A stretch of DNA of 64,000 nucleotides from contig OU452203.1 in the NCBI GenBank assembly GCA_911728435.2, positions 19,984,293-20,048,292 on the forward strand, read 5' to 3'. Of this stretch, positions 1 through 10,500 are shown one piece after another; the stretch's first letter is position 1, and each line of letters opens with the position of its first letter. Below the pieces are notes generated by a model. The model was not told the origin of the DNA. It saw only the letters and a list, made by a program, of their open reading frames with translations, and ran no database searches. This stretch comes from Apoderus coryli. Taxonomy: Eukaryota > Arthropoda > Insecta > Coleoptera > Attelabidae. The position numbers and the translations under genes are program-made.

Positions 1-294
1 GACTATATTTTGTTTCATCTGACCAAAAATTTAATTCTTCTGATCCTCTACTTGCAAGATGACCATGACGCTCCTATTACGCAATGCGGGACAGATAATT
101 GGGCTGCGAAATTCCTCTTTGTAGCTCATATCTTTCATAGATATGTCGCAAACAATCGGCTGCATACGGAAATTGAACCAAGGACACCAACACCAATAAA
201 ACGTGAGAGTTGATTTCTATCTTTCTTCCTAACAAAGCACAGACGACACATTCACAAGAAACTGACACTCATTGTTTATATTTGTTGAGATTGT
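1..294. other. No recognised gene
   Basis: Noncoding-looking sequence. A 63-codon frame is open on the minus strand at 77-268 and a 67-codon frame on the plus strand at 10-213, but neither resembles a family I know. The slightly higher GC at 60-240 suggests an old mobile-element scrap. Confidence 0.3.
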
Positions 295-615
295 AATAAG
301 ACACCACGCCACTGGTATTATGTATACTAGTTGGGTGATTTTATAGATATTTTCTATTAGTTTGGGAAATATAATATTTTTGTGAATATTATTTTAAGTA
401 GATTGTTAACAAATGTTCCTAAACTGTCCTTTTAGTCATAAAATTTAAGGGTCTGTTTTCTATCTATCTTATCGTTTATTGATATGGGTTTTACGAAGAG
501 CAATAAACACATCTACAAGTAGGTAAATGAATAACAAAAATATATAATTTTTGTCTCTTTTCTTTGTTCAACTTTTAGAAACAGATGGACCGTGTTTTTT
601 TGTTCGAAGAATGAT
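295..615 (-). repeat. Dispersed palindromic repeat family, copy 1 (half element)
   Basis: The block beginning AAGACACCACGCCAC and running through TAGTTGGGTGATTTTATAG, TAAATTTAAGGGTCTG-type sequence and ACAGATGGACCGTG reappears in reverse complement at about 61655-61930. Its first 105 bases also recur in direct orientation at about 61930-62035. A shorter relative lies at 36250-36425. This copy holds only one arm of the palindrome seen at 62 kb. Confidence 0.8.
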
Positions 616-950
616 GTTTTAAATATAGAGTGGTCTCACTTTTGAACATCGAAACGCCTTCATGTAAATTAAATGTCGGACTTTATATACAGAAGCTAGT
701 AGTAGTAACTGAGGCCTATTTTGACGAGAAAGAGAAATGGTACTATAAAAGTGGTATCGAAAAATTGTAAATTCGCTATTTTTCCCCGACTTGTAAAAAC
801 TCAGAAATTCTTCTGCATAGTATATTAATTTCGCACATATTCCAGTGGATTTAAAAATAAAGAAAAATAAATAAAAGCCAGATAGACATAGGATTGTATA
901 AACTATATAAACAACGAACATAATAGAATACAAAAAAATAATGAACATAC
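616..950. other. Intron 3' of the Ig exon, nothing recognised
   Basis: This is minus-strand intron that starts with the donor GTATGT immediately after the exon ending at 951. A 120-codon frame spans 619-981, but most of it runs through this intron and its codon pattern is not protein-like. Confidence 0.5.
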
Positions 951-1048
951 CTCTGGCAGACTCTCGCCATGCACAAAACATACTAGTTGAGCTTCATAAC
1001 CCTCTCCAGAGTAAATCGTTGGATTTTCTACCGATATTTCTGGGGGAA
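951..1048 (-). CDS. Klingon/lachesin-type Ig protein, exon D (start of Ig domain 3)
   Basis: This 98-bp exon encodes PPEISVENPTIYSGEGYEAQ, then LVCFVHGESLPE. It is the A/B-strand part of a third Ig domain, with the first disulfide cysteine in LVC. The acceptor is TTGATTGCAG before 1048 and the donor is G|GTATGT after 951 (minus strand). The exon enters with two bases that complete the codon left by exon C (giving VLF-PPEI), and leaves in phase 0. The PPEI...SGEG..A.LVC..HGE.PEV pattern is characteristic of domain 3 in the klingon/CG7166/lachesin group of insect neural adhesion molecules (family knowledge). The Ig3 tryptophan and second cysteine, and any FNIII or membrane anchor, must lie in exons beyond the left edge. 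Confidence 0.8.
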
Positions 1049-2119
1049 CTGCAATCAAAACAATATAAATATTTAACTGAGTTTTTTTTATTCGAAGCTT
1101 AAGCTTAAGCTGCATTGATAGACAGTGGCGGTTTATAAAATAATAAATATCTGCTAAACAATTTTGAATTATACAACCAGAATCAGTGGACACTTGCAAC
1201 GTAAGAAGTTATTATCCAAATATGGCAAATTCACATCCAGAACAATACTTAGAAACTTCCTTTCATCGATGTCCTCAAGCAGGTCCAGAGTCCTCATGGA
1301 GAAGAATATATCTTGGGACTATTAGTCCTGTTTAGGACACGCTGCTGATGTATTAGAAGAATACTTCACATATTAATTGACAATGTATTTTTTCTTAAGT
1401 CTTCTTCCTCTTTTTTCGTCAATTTAGCGGAATTCTATCAATAGGAAATAATCTAAAATAAAAAGAAGGTAGAGAAGTATTGCGTAAACATTGGTTTTCC
1501 ATTCGCAATTTTTATTTTCTTGATTTTATTATTGTTTGGTTCTATATTTGTTTTGTGTTGTATTTTTCAATGTAAAAAGCTGCTTATATTAGAATTCCTG
1601 CTGGCTAAATGTGGAAAGAAGCATTTTTACAAGAAGATGTTTGAATTTATGGTAAATATTGAACTAACGAAAACATTATTCATTTTCGACGTTTATTTTT
1701 ACACACTTTTTTAGATTGCTTCATTTTTATTATTCTTGAATATATAATATACATCTACGTCTAATAATCTACCAAATTACTCATATACAGTGTGTCCCAG
1801 GATAGATGTAACAAGAGGTGTGAATCACAAAAAAATTTTGAACTTTGGAATGACATTTCGGGAATGAGTCCTGCTTGTTTTAAAACCAAGGCACCCAAAA
1901 AATGAGTTAAATCCGTATTGTACAGGGTATTTTATAAACAAATTTATAAAAATCATGAACAATTGAGTGTCTTTAGTTTACAATATACGCCAAAAGTCTA
2001 CTAACAAAAGTTGTTTAGAATGCAATTTATATCCTCGCACCATATTTCAGGAATATAAACGCATATTTTTGCAAAAAAGTGTTTTTTCCAAAAATATACT
2101 TTTATATTCCTGATATACC
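1049..2119. other. Intron C-D, 5'-most part: terminus-like repeats only
   Basis: This is part of the 12.2-kb intron between exons C and D. CAGTGGCGG at 1123-1131 matches the hAT-like terminus seen elsewhere in the window. Around 1790 a CAGTGTGTCCCAGG sequence resembles the outer end of mariner-like insect elements and may belong to the transposase scrap at 2126. No gene seen. Confidence 0.5.
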
Positions 2120-2275
2120 AATAATTTGATCAAGTGCCCGCCGCGATCCCCTGACTTATCAATATTGGACTTCTTTTTATGGGGTCGTCTCAAACAATTG
2201 GTTTATGCTGAAGCACTTCCTAATGATGCAGCAATCTTACACGAAAGAATTACAAATGCTGCAAACTCTTTAACT
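2120..2275 (+). pseudogene. Mariner-like DDE transposase, C-terminal fragment
   Basis: The translated stretch KCPPRSPDLSILDFFLWG, then RLKQLVYAEALPNDAAIL, is the end of a Tc1/mariner-superfamily transposase. PPRSPDL carries the third catalytic Asp and LDFFLWG..K..VY follows as usual. It has no N-terminal part and fuses in frame to LINE sequence at about 2280, so a truncated LINE landed on or recombined with it. Dead fragment. Confidence 0.75.
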
Positions 2276-2279
2276 TTAT

Positions 2280-3757
2280 ATAATAGAATATATCCTCTCG
2301 TTAGAAATAAGCTTGATGATTTTCAGCATGGTTTCCTTTCCCATAGATCAACAACAACAAATCTGGCGGTCTTTTCGCAATATATTTCTAACGTTTTGAA
2401 CGAGCGTGGGCAGGTGGACGTGATTTATACCGATTTTGCGAAGGCTTTTGATAGAATTGATCACTCTATATTACTTAGTAAGCTAGCAAGATTCGGTTTT
2501 AGAACTTCAGCAGTTTCTCTTATTCAATCGTATTTATCGCAAAGACAACAGTATGTTTCAATCAGTGGGTATGATTCTGCGTGCTATTTAGCAAGCTCTG
2601 GGGTAGGGTAAGGTTCAAATTTAGGCCCCCTGTTGTTCATATTGTTCATAGATGACCTCGGGAGGGAATTGGCTTGCCGGAAGTGTTTTGCTGATGATCT
2701 CAAGATATTCTCACAAATAGGAACTGTGGATGATTGCTTGCAGCTTCAGCATTCCATTAACAAATTGTGTTTAAATGCTGGAAAATGTAAAGTTGTGACG
2801 TACACGCGGAAGCAATCTTTCCTCAGTGTTCAGTACAGTATAGGTGATGAAGTTTTGCTAGTTCTTGAATCTATAAAGGATTTGGGAGTTCTGTTTGACA
2901 GAGAATTTTCGTTTTCGGAACATAGTACAGTTATGGTTGGAGATGCTTTGAGGATGTACGGTTTTATTACGCGAAGTTGTAGATCTTTTACAGATGTGAA
3001 TGCCATAAAGTAAGTATTTCGCATATGTCCGTTCCAAGCTGGAATACTGCTCTCTTATATGGTACCCTTATTATACTTGCTATAAAGTTTCCATTGAGAG
3101 AATTTAGAGGAAATTTCTAAAGGACCTTTCCTTTAAAATTGATGGAGTTTATCCAGAACACGATTTGATTTTCTCAGCTTGGATCTGCGTAGAAGGATAT
3201 GTTCCGTGTGTTTTCTTTATCGACTGTTGCATGGTAAAATAGCTTGTTCAGAGCTCTTGGCTGAAATAAATTTTTTGATTCCTAGAATAAATTCAAGATA
3301 TAATTTTCCGTTTTATAATGTGAGAGCTAGGAGTAACATATACGAAACGTCACCCATATACACAATGTGCGATAATTTTAACTCTGTTGCTGACTGCTGT
3401 GATATTTATTCCGAATCACTGACATTAGTTAGAAGGTCAGTCACATTAATGTTGAGTCAGTCATCTTACTGATTATTTTTGAACCTTAGCACTAATTTAT
3501 TTTTCTCAATGTATGTAAAACATGGTTTTTGATTGTCTACATTAACATTACTTGTCATTTATAGTAAGATTTAGTAGGTTAAGATGTTAATGTATATTTT
3601 TTAAGAATTATATATTTCTTTTTTCTTATGAGTATTGGATGATTCTTATTAAGTATCGTGGTTGGTGTCTGGTAGTGTTTATAGTAATAATCATATTTTT
3701 TAAATGTGCTCTGTTAATGGTATGTAATACTGTTGGGCAATAAAGCAATTATTATTA
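2280..3757 (+). pseudogene. 5'-truncated jockey-like LINE, family with GGGCAATAAAG tail
   Basis: Reverse-transcriptase text starts at about 2285 (RIYPLVRNKLDDFQHGFLSH) and includes VDVIYTDFAKAFDRIDHSIL with the first catalytic Asp. A stop near 2609 interrupts the conserved PQGSNLGPLLF region (read here as GVG-stop-GSNLGPLLF). The frame then continues with LFIDDLG and CFADDLKIF (the catalytic FADD box) to 3013. Frame changes near 3013 and 3170 precede the C-terminal region at 3179-3472. The 3' end is TGTTGGGCAATAAAG plus an ATT-rich tail at 3741-3757, the same tail as the copy at 26.5-27.7 kb. Several stops and shifts make it inactive. It sits in intron C-D of the Ig gene, in the opposite orientation. 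Confidence 0.85.
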
Positions 3758-4910
3758 TATTAAATTTCACAACACATCAGGCAAGGAACCGGTTTCAGTT
3801 TTAAGTTTGGTTGCATGTGGAGGTTATCTATCTAAAATAATTGACCTGTTCAACTTCAATATTGTTTCCCTGTATACACTTCCGCTAATCCTAAATATAC
3901 AAAACATGCTTGAATATATGTCACGTGTCATACCCACAATCGGTAAACGCTTTCGATATTTTTCCTTTATGGGAATATGTTTGGGTACATGTAAAACCAG
4001 TCACAACCGGTCGTCATCACGTTGACAATGATCGCCAACAAACAAACATACATGCACGTGACCATCTCTCTTTCTCTCTCACAATAATTATCCACCTGTT
4101 TCCAGCATTATTGTCAGTTCCAGGTAATTCTATGGGTCTGCATTTGAACTGTCATTAACTGAAACGAACCCTATTTCGGGACTGGCTGAGAGGTTGAAGT
4201 TTCGGTTTTGTATTGGAAGCGGATATGCTTACCACTAATATAGAGGACAACTCGATATACCTTGCGGCAGTTTATGTTAAACTAAGTTATGCAGAGATGT
4301 AAATAGGAAAAATCTTTAGCCAGTTTAGAGTGGCGAGTTTCTTGTTTCATACGAGGGACATTGAAACTTAACCTGGGGTTTTTAGAATTATTTAGTACAA
4401 TATTCTTTTAATCAGCGTTATTTTGTGATGAAAACATAAAAGGTTATGCAAGATACAAACATTTCGTGTTATCCCACTTCTGAGGGTATTTCAGTTAAAA
4501 TAACTGTCAATATGACACGTTGGTTATATATGGCGACTGTCAGAATATTCTATTATTTGTTTATTAATGGTTGGTGTCAGTCGTAGACTAAGTACGAGTA
4601 TAAACATGGTGTGCGTTCTTTAAATCGTAGAATTGTGTTGATAAAAAGCTTGTTTCCTAGCCGCTAGAGGCGCGTTGGTCGAGTTTATTTGACAGTAGTT
4701 GTCATATCACTAACAATCAATAAATTGCAACAAATATATGTTGTCATCTTTTGTTTTATAAATAAGACAGTTTTGTCATTGTCTTTAAAGACAATGGTTT
4801 TGTACTGGATTTTAAATTTTTGTATTTTTTAGTTTGTTTTATAAGTTTTTGTGGGAAGTGTTTTAATTATTACTATTAGTTTATGTGGAAACAACCGTTT
4901 GGTTACTGAA
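3758..4910. other. No recognised gene
   Basis: Intron sequence. Open frames at 3807-4158 overlap each other and show no family pattern. Around 4655-4740 there is a GCCGCTAGAGGCGCG palindrome-like stretch of repeat character, but I cannot name it. Confidence 0.4.
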
Positions 4911-5051
4911 ATGACAGCACAGGAGATTTACAACAATTGTATGGTTTGTTGGGAGCATTTTATACCAGAAAATTTTGGACCTATAATCAAACTCTCAAAA
5001 AGGGAGTATTGCCTGCATGAAAACTGCCAGGTATGTTCAGTATACCTATAA
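4911..5051 (+). CDS. Possible first coding exon with half a RING-like zinc finger
   Basis: From the ATG at 4911 the frame reads MTAQEIYNNCMVCWEHFIPE, then NFGPIIKLSKREYCLHENCQ. A strong-looking donor CAG|GTATGT falls after codon 40 (5030|5031), and read-through adds VCSVYL before a stop. The cysteine/histidine spacing is C-x2-C-x20-C-x-H-x2-C, followed by x2-C if unspliced, which fits the first half of a C3HC4 RING finger. The second half is absent in this frame. No matching downstream exon was recognised within the intron. It may be the 5' exon of a transposon-encoded protein or a lone captured exon. The start upstream of 4911 (a GTG frame from 4851) is not needed. Function unassigned. Confidence 0.35.
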   Translation: MTAQEIYNNCMVCWEHFIPENFGPIIKLSKREYCLHENCQVCSVYL

Positions 5052-6596
5052 ATCTACACATTAGGTATAGTTTATAGTCCTATATTTTTAACAAATTAAT
5101 GCAGATTTTCGTTGTATTTTTAATATAGAAATTGTTACGGAAGATTGTAGGCAGGCGCGGCCCCAGGATTTTGCTGAGGGGGTATTTCCCATATAGTTGA
5201 AAGAGATCTAGGTATCTGTAAATGTAAATAATACACTAACAGACTGATAATAATATATTAAATAATAACGATAAAATAAAAAATAATAAAGTTAACTCAA
5301 CCTAATGATTAAACTTGTATATATGTTACGGCTAAAGCTATTACCCTGCTCTTTTGTAAACTATCCTGCGAGTTTAGAAACTGGTTGTGCAAAGGTAAGT
5401 TATCCAGCTAGTTTATAAAACAATCCAGCTAGTTTACAAATTAACAAAGTAAGCATTTTAACCCTAACATATACATTTACAAAACAAAATTAAGTTTTCG
5501 TTTTTGCATAGCAAATCTATCAATATTGCGCTCTACATCTAAATCAATATTTCGGTGAATACAGAAACGGACAGTCGGTCTTGTGCTATACTGTAGAACG
5601 CAGATAACTTTTTAAAAGTCTTAACGTAGAAAAATTACGTTTGTTTACTCAATAAAATTATCGCTGAGGGGGATTCCAAGCTCGTCTACTACGCATTACG
5701 GTTACCTTTTATATAGATGCAACCAATAGATGGCGCAATTATATCGACACATTCGTCAACACGGGAGAGTCCATTCTATTCCAGTATATTCTATGAGTAT
5801 AAATAAAAAACATACAAATCGAAAATCTACTTTTCCGACTGGCTGCCATCAGGATTTTTTGCTTTAATCCTGAATTATCGATTCCTTAATATCTTCTATT
5901 GATTGCTCTGCATGTAGCGTCAAAATTTAACTTATGTGGAATAAAGAGGGATAAAAAGTTATTTATAGATATATTACAAATGAATTTGCTTACTTTGTGA
6001 GAACTACATTTATAGTACATACATAGCTATCTAGCTAGTAGTTGCTTCCAGGCAAGCAATTTCTGTATAAGATTATTTGTATAGAAATCCTTTTCACAAA
6101 ATGTGACACGCATAAGACTGCTCAAACACACATACTACTCCAAGAAGAGATCCTTTTGCTTGTTGGCTGCATGATATAATATGAAACCAATTTCAATTTC
6201 ATCATCTGCGGAACGTGTATTCATATCTACAGTGTTATTCAAAAGGTTGTTATCACAAATATTTTCACTCTTAATTTTTTATTTTACTAAAATCAAAATT
6301 TACTATAAAGGGAGACGCAAAAAGGAACAGGGTGTTAAAAGTGACACAAAAACGCTTAAGATATTCAATTGAAAATTGACACAAAAGGGTTTTTGAGGCG
6401 GAAAAATCTGAATTTGGTGCTAGTTTGAACATAATTCCTATAATGTGCTTGCTACGTACCTCGTAATGAATTAAACATTACATTTTTTTTTATCCTGTAT
6501 ATTTGGGACTGTTTTGACGTCAAAATAGAAAAGAGCCAACATTATCACGTAAAAATCATTCTCTTGATCAATATTGATAATTGCTATAGTATACTG
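5052..6596. other. Repeat-derived intron, no gene
   Basis: GGCGCGGCCCCAGGATTTTG at 5154-5173, followed by GCTGAGGGGGT, resembles the outer end of insect hAT-type elements. A second GCTGAGGGGG occurs at 5663-5672, about 500 bp later. A 63-codon frame at 6181-6372 has no recognisable content. Confidence 0.35.
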
Positions 6597-7401
6597 CTAT
6601 TTGCATGCCAAAGGACATGCTTCGGAACGGTCATTAAGGATAGTTTCTTAGGTCCTGTATGATAGCGTCCTATACCAAACCAAGGCATTAAAATTGAAAT
6701 CTGTTTTCCTAATAATGGGATCGTGAAATTTACGCAGGACAATGATATTATGAAGGGCTATTTGCATGCCAAAGGACATGCTTCGGAACGGTCATTAAGG
6801 ATAGTTTCTTAGGTCCTGTATGATAGCGTCCTATAACAAATCAAGGCATTAAAATTGAAATCTGTTTTCCTAATAATGGGGTCGTGAAATTTACGCAGGA
6901 CAATGATATTATGAAGGGCTATTTGCATGCCAAAGGACATGCTTCGCAACGGTCATTAAGGATAGTTTCTTAGGTCATGTATGATAGCGTCCTATACCAA
7001 ACCAAGGCATTAAAATTGAAAACTGTTTTCCTAATAATGGGGTCGTGAAATTTGCGCAGGACAATGATATTATGAAGGGCTATTTGCATGCCAAAGGACA
7101 TGCTTCGGAACGGTCATTAAGGATAGTTTCTTAGGTCCTGCATGATAGCGTCTTATACCAAACCAAGGCACTAAAATTGAAATCTATTTTCCTAATAATG
7201 GGGTCGTGAAATTTATGCAGGACAATGATATTATGAAGGGCTATTTGCATGCCAAAGGACATGCTTCGGAACGGTCATTGAAGTTAATTTTTTAGTTCCT
7301 GTATGATAGCGTCCTATACCAAACCAAGGCATTAAAATTGAAATCTGTTTTCCTAATAATGGAGTCGTGAAATTTACGCAGGACAATGATATTATGAAAA
7401 A
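6597..7401. repeat. Tandem array, five copies of a 161-bp unit
   Basis: Units start at 6597, 6758, 6919, 7080 and 7241, each exactly 161 bp from the next and differing by only a few bases. Each begins CTATTTGCATGCCAAAGG, carries the imperfect dyad GCATGCC-AAA-GGACATGC, and ends ACAATGATATTATGAAGGG. The last unit runs directly into a coiled-coil ORF: its terminal ATGAAGGG becomes ATGAAAAAAAAG. The constant spacing and low divergence indicate recent amplification. It could be a satellite, or monomeric promoter units of a retroelement. Confidence 0.9.
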
Positions 7402-7415
7402 AAAGTACAATCTAC

Positions 7416-7805
7416 GTGGAGACACACACATTGATCTGTTTCAATAAGGAAGTATCCGAAATCAACGACACAAGCATACTTAAGCAGACTGTTTGCAGTC
7501 TCACACGTGACTCCCTAGATCACATCGAAAAATTTAAAAGAGATCTCAAGCAGTATATGGAACTTGTTATTCAAACTGACAGCGAATTCTCTGATCTATT
7601 GAATAAGTGTAACATGGAACTCTCTGAAGCTAAAAACAAAATCAGAATCCTAGAGAAGACGATTGAAGAAATTGAAGTCGAAGACCAGAAACAAGCTCCA
7701 CATCAACCCAAACACAAAAACGTATGTCAGTTAACTCTTCAATGTGCAATTTCCAAACCTGCAAAGAGTATCGCAGTACAATGTAAAGTGCAATGCATCA
7801 CATAA
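7416..7805 (+). CDS. Coiled-coil ORF after the 161-bp array, family unknown
   Basis: The frame is open for 129 codons from a GTG at 7416; there is no in-frame ATG near its start. An ATG at 7394, at the very end of the tandem array, opens a different frame (MKKKYNLRGDTHIDLFQ, then stop), so a one-base shift may separate the original start from this body. Residues 20-95 are rich in K/E/L heptad-like spacing (HIEKFKRDLKQYMELVIQ; ELSEAKNKIRILEKTIEEIE), predicting an alpha-helical coiled coil. The tail is basic and then cysteine-containing (LQCAISK, VQCKVQC). It resembles a retroelement ORF1/gag-like protein in style, but I recognise no defined domain. No partner ORF with reverse transcriptase follows. 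Confidence 0.4.
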   Translation: METHTLICFNKEVSEINDTSILKQTVCSLTRDSLDHIEKFKRDLKQYMELVIQTDSEFSDLLNKCNMELSEAKNKIRILEKTIEEIEVEDQKQAPHQPKHKNVCQLTLQCAISKPAKSIAVQCKVQCIT

Positions 7806-8640
7806 TATGTAGCAGTATCATAGCAATCGTCGCAACAGTCGCCCGGAGGAAAGTCCACCTTAAAGACCGTAGTAATCGGCTCAGGGGGTCTTGAAAATGG
7901 TTATATCCGCCTTTAACAGATTTTTTTTTGCACGTTCCCTGAGCGGGAACGTAAAATTAATAGGAATAAAATTAAGATTTATCATAATATGTAAATGGAA
8001 AAGTAGACGATATGGAGCTTCCTTTCCAAATAGCATCACTCGAATTCATTTAGAAAAATAGCAGTAATGAAATAAAAGAAAAAATTATAATCCATTTTGG
8101 TTAGTTAATTATAAATTTTCGACCTCGCTAGTGTCTAGATATAATTTCGCTTAAAATAATTGCATTTTCCTGGCCGGTAGTCCACATAGAATATAACGTA
8201 CTGTAGGTAGGTATGTATAAAGATAACCTTCCTGCTGCAGCTACTGCTTTCGACGTTTTGCAGGAGAACGAACGAGCAGTGGATAAAATTTTATCCCCAG
8301 TGAAATTAAATGAAACGTACATAAATACTGTCTACAATGTTCTAATTTTAAAAGGTACATTTAACTAACGTGCTACTAGCTGGACGATAGGGATATGGCT
8401 TTATGTGCGAATATTATGCCATAACCCGGAAAAGGTTTTTCTCCTATTCAGTACTTGGAAAAATCTAGTATATATATATATGATCCAGATTTAGTTTAAT
8501 CATATTTAAGCAAAGTTTGTGAACGTGAAAAATATACGCAGAGGTTTTTACAAGATCCACACCGGTTCCTAGTAGATTTCTGCTAAGGAAAATAAAATTT
8601 CCTGAGAGACGAGGGTAGTTTTATAACAAAACCAAACTAC
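7806..8640. other. No gene; one perfect hairpin
   Basis: The only structure seen is ACGTTCCC-TGAGC-GGGAACGT at 7932-7952, a hairpin with 8-bp arms and a 5-base loop, preceded by nine T residues. A 64-codon minus frame at 8128-8322 has no family features. Confidence 0.4.
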
Positions 8641-8900
8641 TTCTTCTTCTGGTGCCTTGATAGCGACAGACCACACATAACATCTTAAGACCCTTTTACG
8701 AAGATGCATTGACAGATTTCTATTACATAGAACTGGTTTCCATGTCATAAAGGCCTTGCGTGATATTTAAATCCGTGTTGTTATCTCTTCATCAGAGTCC
8801 GCATTCGCAGAAAGCCAGCTGCCTAGATATTTAAAACGGTCTACGCGCTCTATGACTGTCTGTCATCTAGAGCTTCCTAAAGGCTCGGCGATAGAACGCA
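8641..8900 (-). pseudogene. LINE reverse-transcriptase thumb/C-terminal fragment
   Basis: Read on the minus strand with frame changes, it gives VDRFKYLGSWLSANADSDEE, then ITTRI, then LCNRNLSMHLRKRVLRCYVW and SVAIKAPEEE. The KYLGSW....D.EI..RI block followed by ..LK..V...YVW.V...E is the region after the YADD domain in many insect LINEs. The EEE end is encoded by GAAGAAGAAG (minus strand). Many stops; dead fragment, only about 85 residues' worth. Confidence 0.7.
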
Positions 8901-8980
8901 GCCTTGTCGTACTCCACGTTTAATGGGCAGTTTTTCAGTGTGATTGCCTTCAATTTGGACGGATGCTATTTGGTTGTGGA

Positions 8981-9683
8981 GGCATGTTTTTTAAGTAAGT
9001 ACCGTTTTGGAATTAAAAAAAGACGTGCAAAGATATCGCAATAATTTTATTTTTACATGAAAGCCTGTACCTTAATCTACTTTTCTACATAATTTCCGTG
9101 AATATTGAGGCACTTGTCATAACGTGGCACCAGTTTTTGAATACCCTCCTCATAAAATTCTGCCGCCTGACTTGTTAACCACTGTATCACAAATGTTTTG
9201 ACTTCGTTATCACAAAACCCAACGTTTAGGCAGTGCATTAACTTTCCTTGAGCGGTACCACAATGAAGGTGAAGATTTTTTAGACCAAATTGTTACTGGT
9301 GACGAAACATGGGTGGCCTACGTCACACCAGAATCGAAACAACAATCCATGGAATGGCGACATTCATCATCACCCAAAAGAGTGAAGTTTAAGCAAACAA
9401 TTTCTGCCCGGAAAATCATGTGCACAGTTTTTTGGGACAGAAAAGGAGTATTGCTAGTGGAGTTTCTGCATTTGTGATACAGTGGTTAACAAGTTAGGCG
9501 GCAGAATTTTATGAGGAGGGCATTCAAAAACTGGTGCCACGTTATGACAAGTGCCTCAATATTCACGGAAATTATGTAGAAAAGTAGATTAAGGTACAGG
9601 CTTTCATGTAAAAATAAAATTATTGCGATATCTTTGCACGTCTTTTTTTAATTCCAAAACGGTACTTACTTAAAAAACATGCC
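8981..9683 (+). mobile_element. Rearranged mariner with 215-bp inverted arms
   Basis: Positions 8981-9195 and 9469-9683 are near-perfect inverted copies; the outer ends read GGCATGTTTTTTAAG...CTTAAAAAACATGCC. The middle encodes plus-strand mariner transposase: NEGEDFLDQIVTGDETWVAY, with the first catalytic Asp in TGDETWV, and VFWDRKGVLLVEFL. The right arm encodes the C-terminus (AEFYEEGI.KLVPRYDKCLN, HGNYVEK, stop). The left arm is the inverse of that C-terminus and 3' end, so the normal 5' end and N-terminal helix-turn-helix part are gone. It is a non-autonomous foldback derivative, or a circularly rearranged copy. It lies directly against the RTE fragment ending at 9684. Confidence 0.85.
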
Positions 9684-10500
9684 CTAGTTTAGGTATTTTA
9701 GTAGGCTAATATCATAGTTGTCTAGTCCTGTTGCTTCGATGTATTTAAAAAGTGGGTCGTGCTGTACTCGGCGTTTTCGAAGTCTATGCGAAGCAGACGT
9801 AGACATTCTTTCGTAATTCACAGCTTTGGAGCAGAACGCGCATATAAAGTAAAGCCTCTCTGGTCGCCAGACCACTTCTAAATCCAAATTGTTTGTCATT
9901 CATTTTACTTTCGCATAGTAGGAATATTTGGTTTTGTATTATTCGCAAGAAGATCTTGAGCGTGTGACTCGTCAGTTCTAATAAGTCTAAAATCGCTGCA
10001 TTTAGTTCTAATGTTATGAAAAGCGATTCTAGCCAATCGTCTGTCATTTTTCCTTCGTTGTATATTTTATTAAAAAGTGTGGTTAAGCAAGTAGTACTCT
10101 CTTCGTCTAGAAGTGTAAGCAGTTCAGCAGGAATTTGGTCTGGTCCGGGCCACTTGTTATTTTTTACTTGTTGTATTGCTTTCTTGACCTCAGCCTTCAA
10201 TATTCACTGCATTGTTGTTCGTGATCAAGGAATTTTTCGTTCGAGTCTTTAAGTAGGTGGACATGATTTGGTTTTCTGCTTCCGGAGGTATATTTGAGTT
10301 TTTTATGGAAATTCGCTCACAAATTTTAACCACCTGTCTTAGAAACACCTTGTATAATGTCTTTGGACTAATTTGCAGTTGTACGTATTTCCAAGGATTG
10401 TATTTTCTGAGTTTTATGAAGTTCTTGTTGTAATAAAGAAAGTTTTCACGGAGTTTAAGCGTTTTACCAAGATATGAAACATATTTTTGGCATTCCAATA
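9684..10500 (-). pseudogene. RTE-type LINE, N-terminal reverse-transcriptase fragment
   Basis: On the minus strand: PPEAENQIMSTYLK and DSNEKFLDHEQQCSEY (frame-shifted), then MKAEVKKAIQQVKNNKWPGP, DQIPAELL, LFNKIYNEGKMTDDWLESLF, LTSHTLKIFLRIIQNQIF, DKQFGFRSGLATREALLY, and a disrupted KNVYVCF region leading into QHDP/LF..EATGLDNYD. This is the conserved opening of RTE-clade reverse transcriptase. The catalytic FEKAFD block is damaged by a stop and frame change, and FADD is missing because the element ends at the mariner boundary at 9684. The RTE C-terminal piece at 38.0-38.5 kb may come from the same family. Confidence 0.85.

Noticed and set aside
619..981. 120-codon minus-strand gene
   Set aside because: It overlaps the true Ig exon in another frame and otherwise runs through intron sequence.
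903..1199. The whole 98-codon frame as one coding unit
   Set aside because: Only 951-1048 is Ig-like; residues outside it are intronic, with acceptor and donor sites exactly at the edges.
6597..7401. CRISPR array
   Set aside because: Direct repeats are contiguous 161-bp units without unique spacers, and the DNA is eukaryotic.
7932..7952. Rho-independent terminator
   Set aside because: Eukaryotic context, and the T run precedes the hairpin instead of following it.
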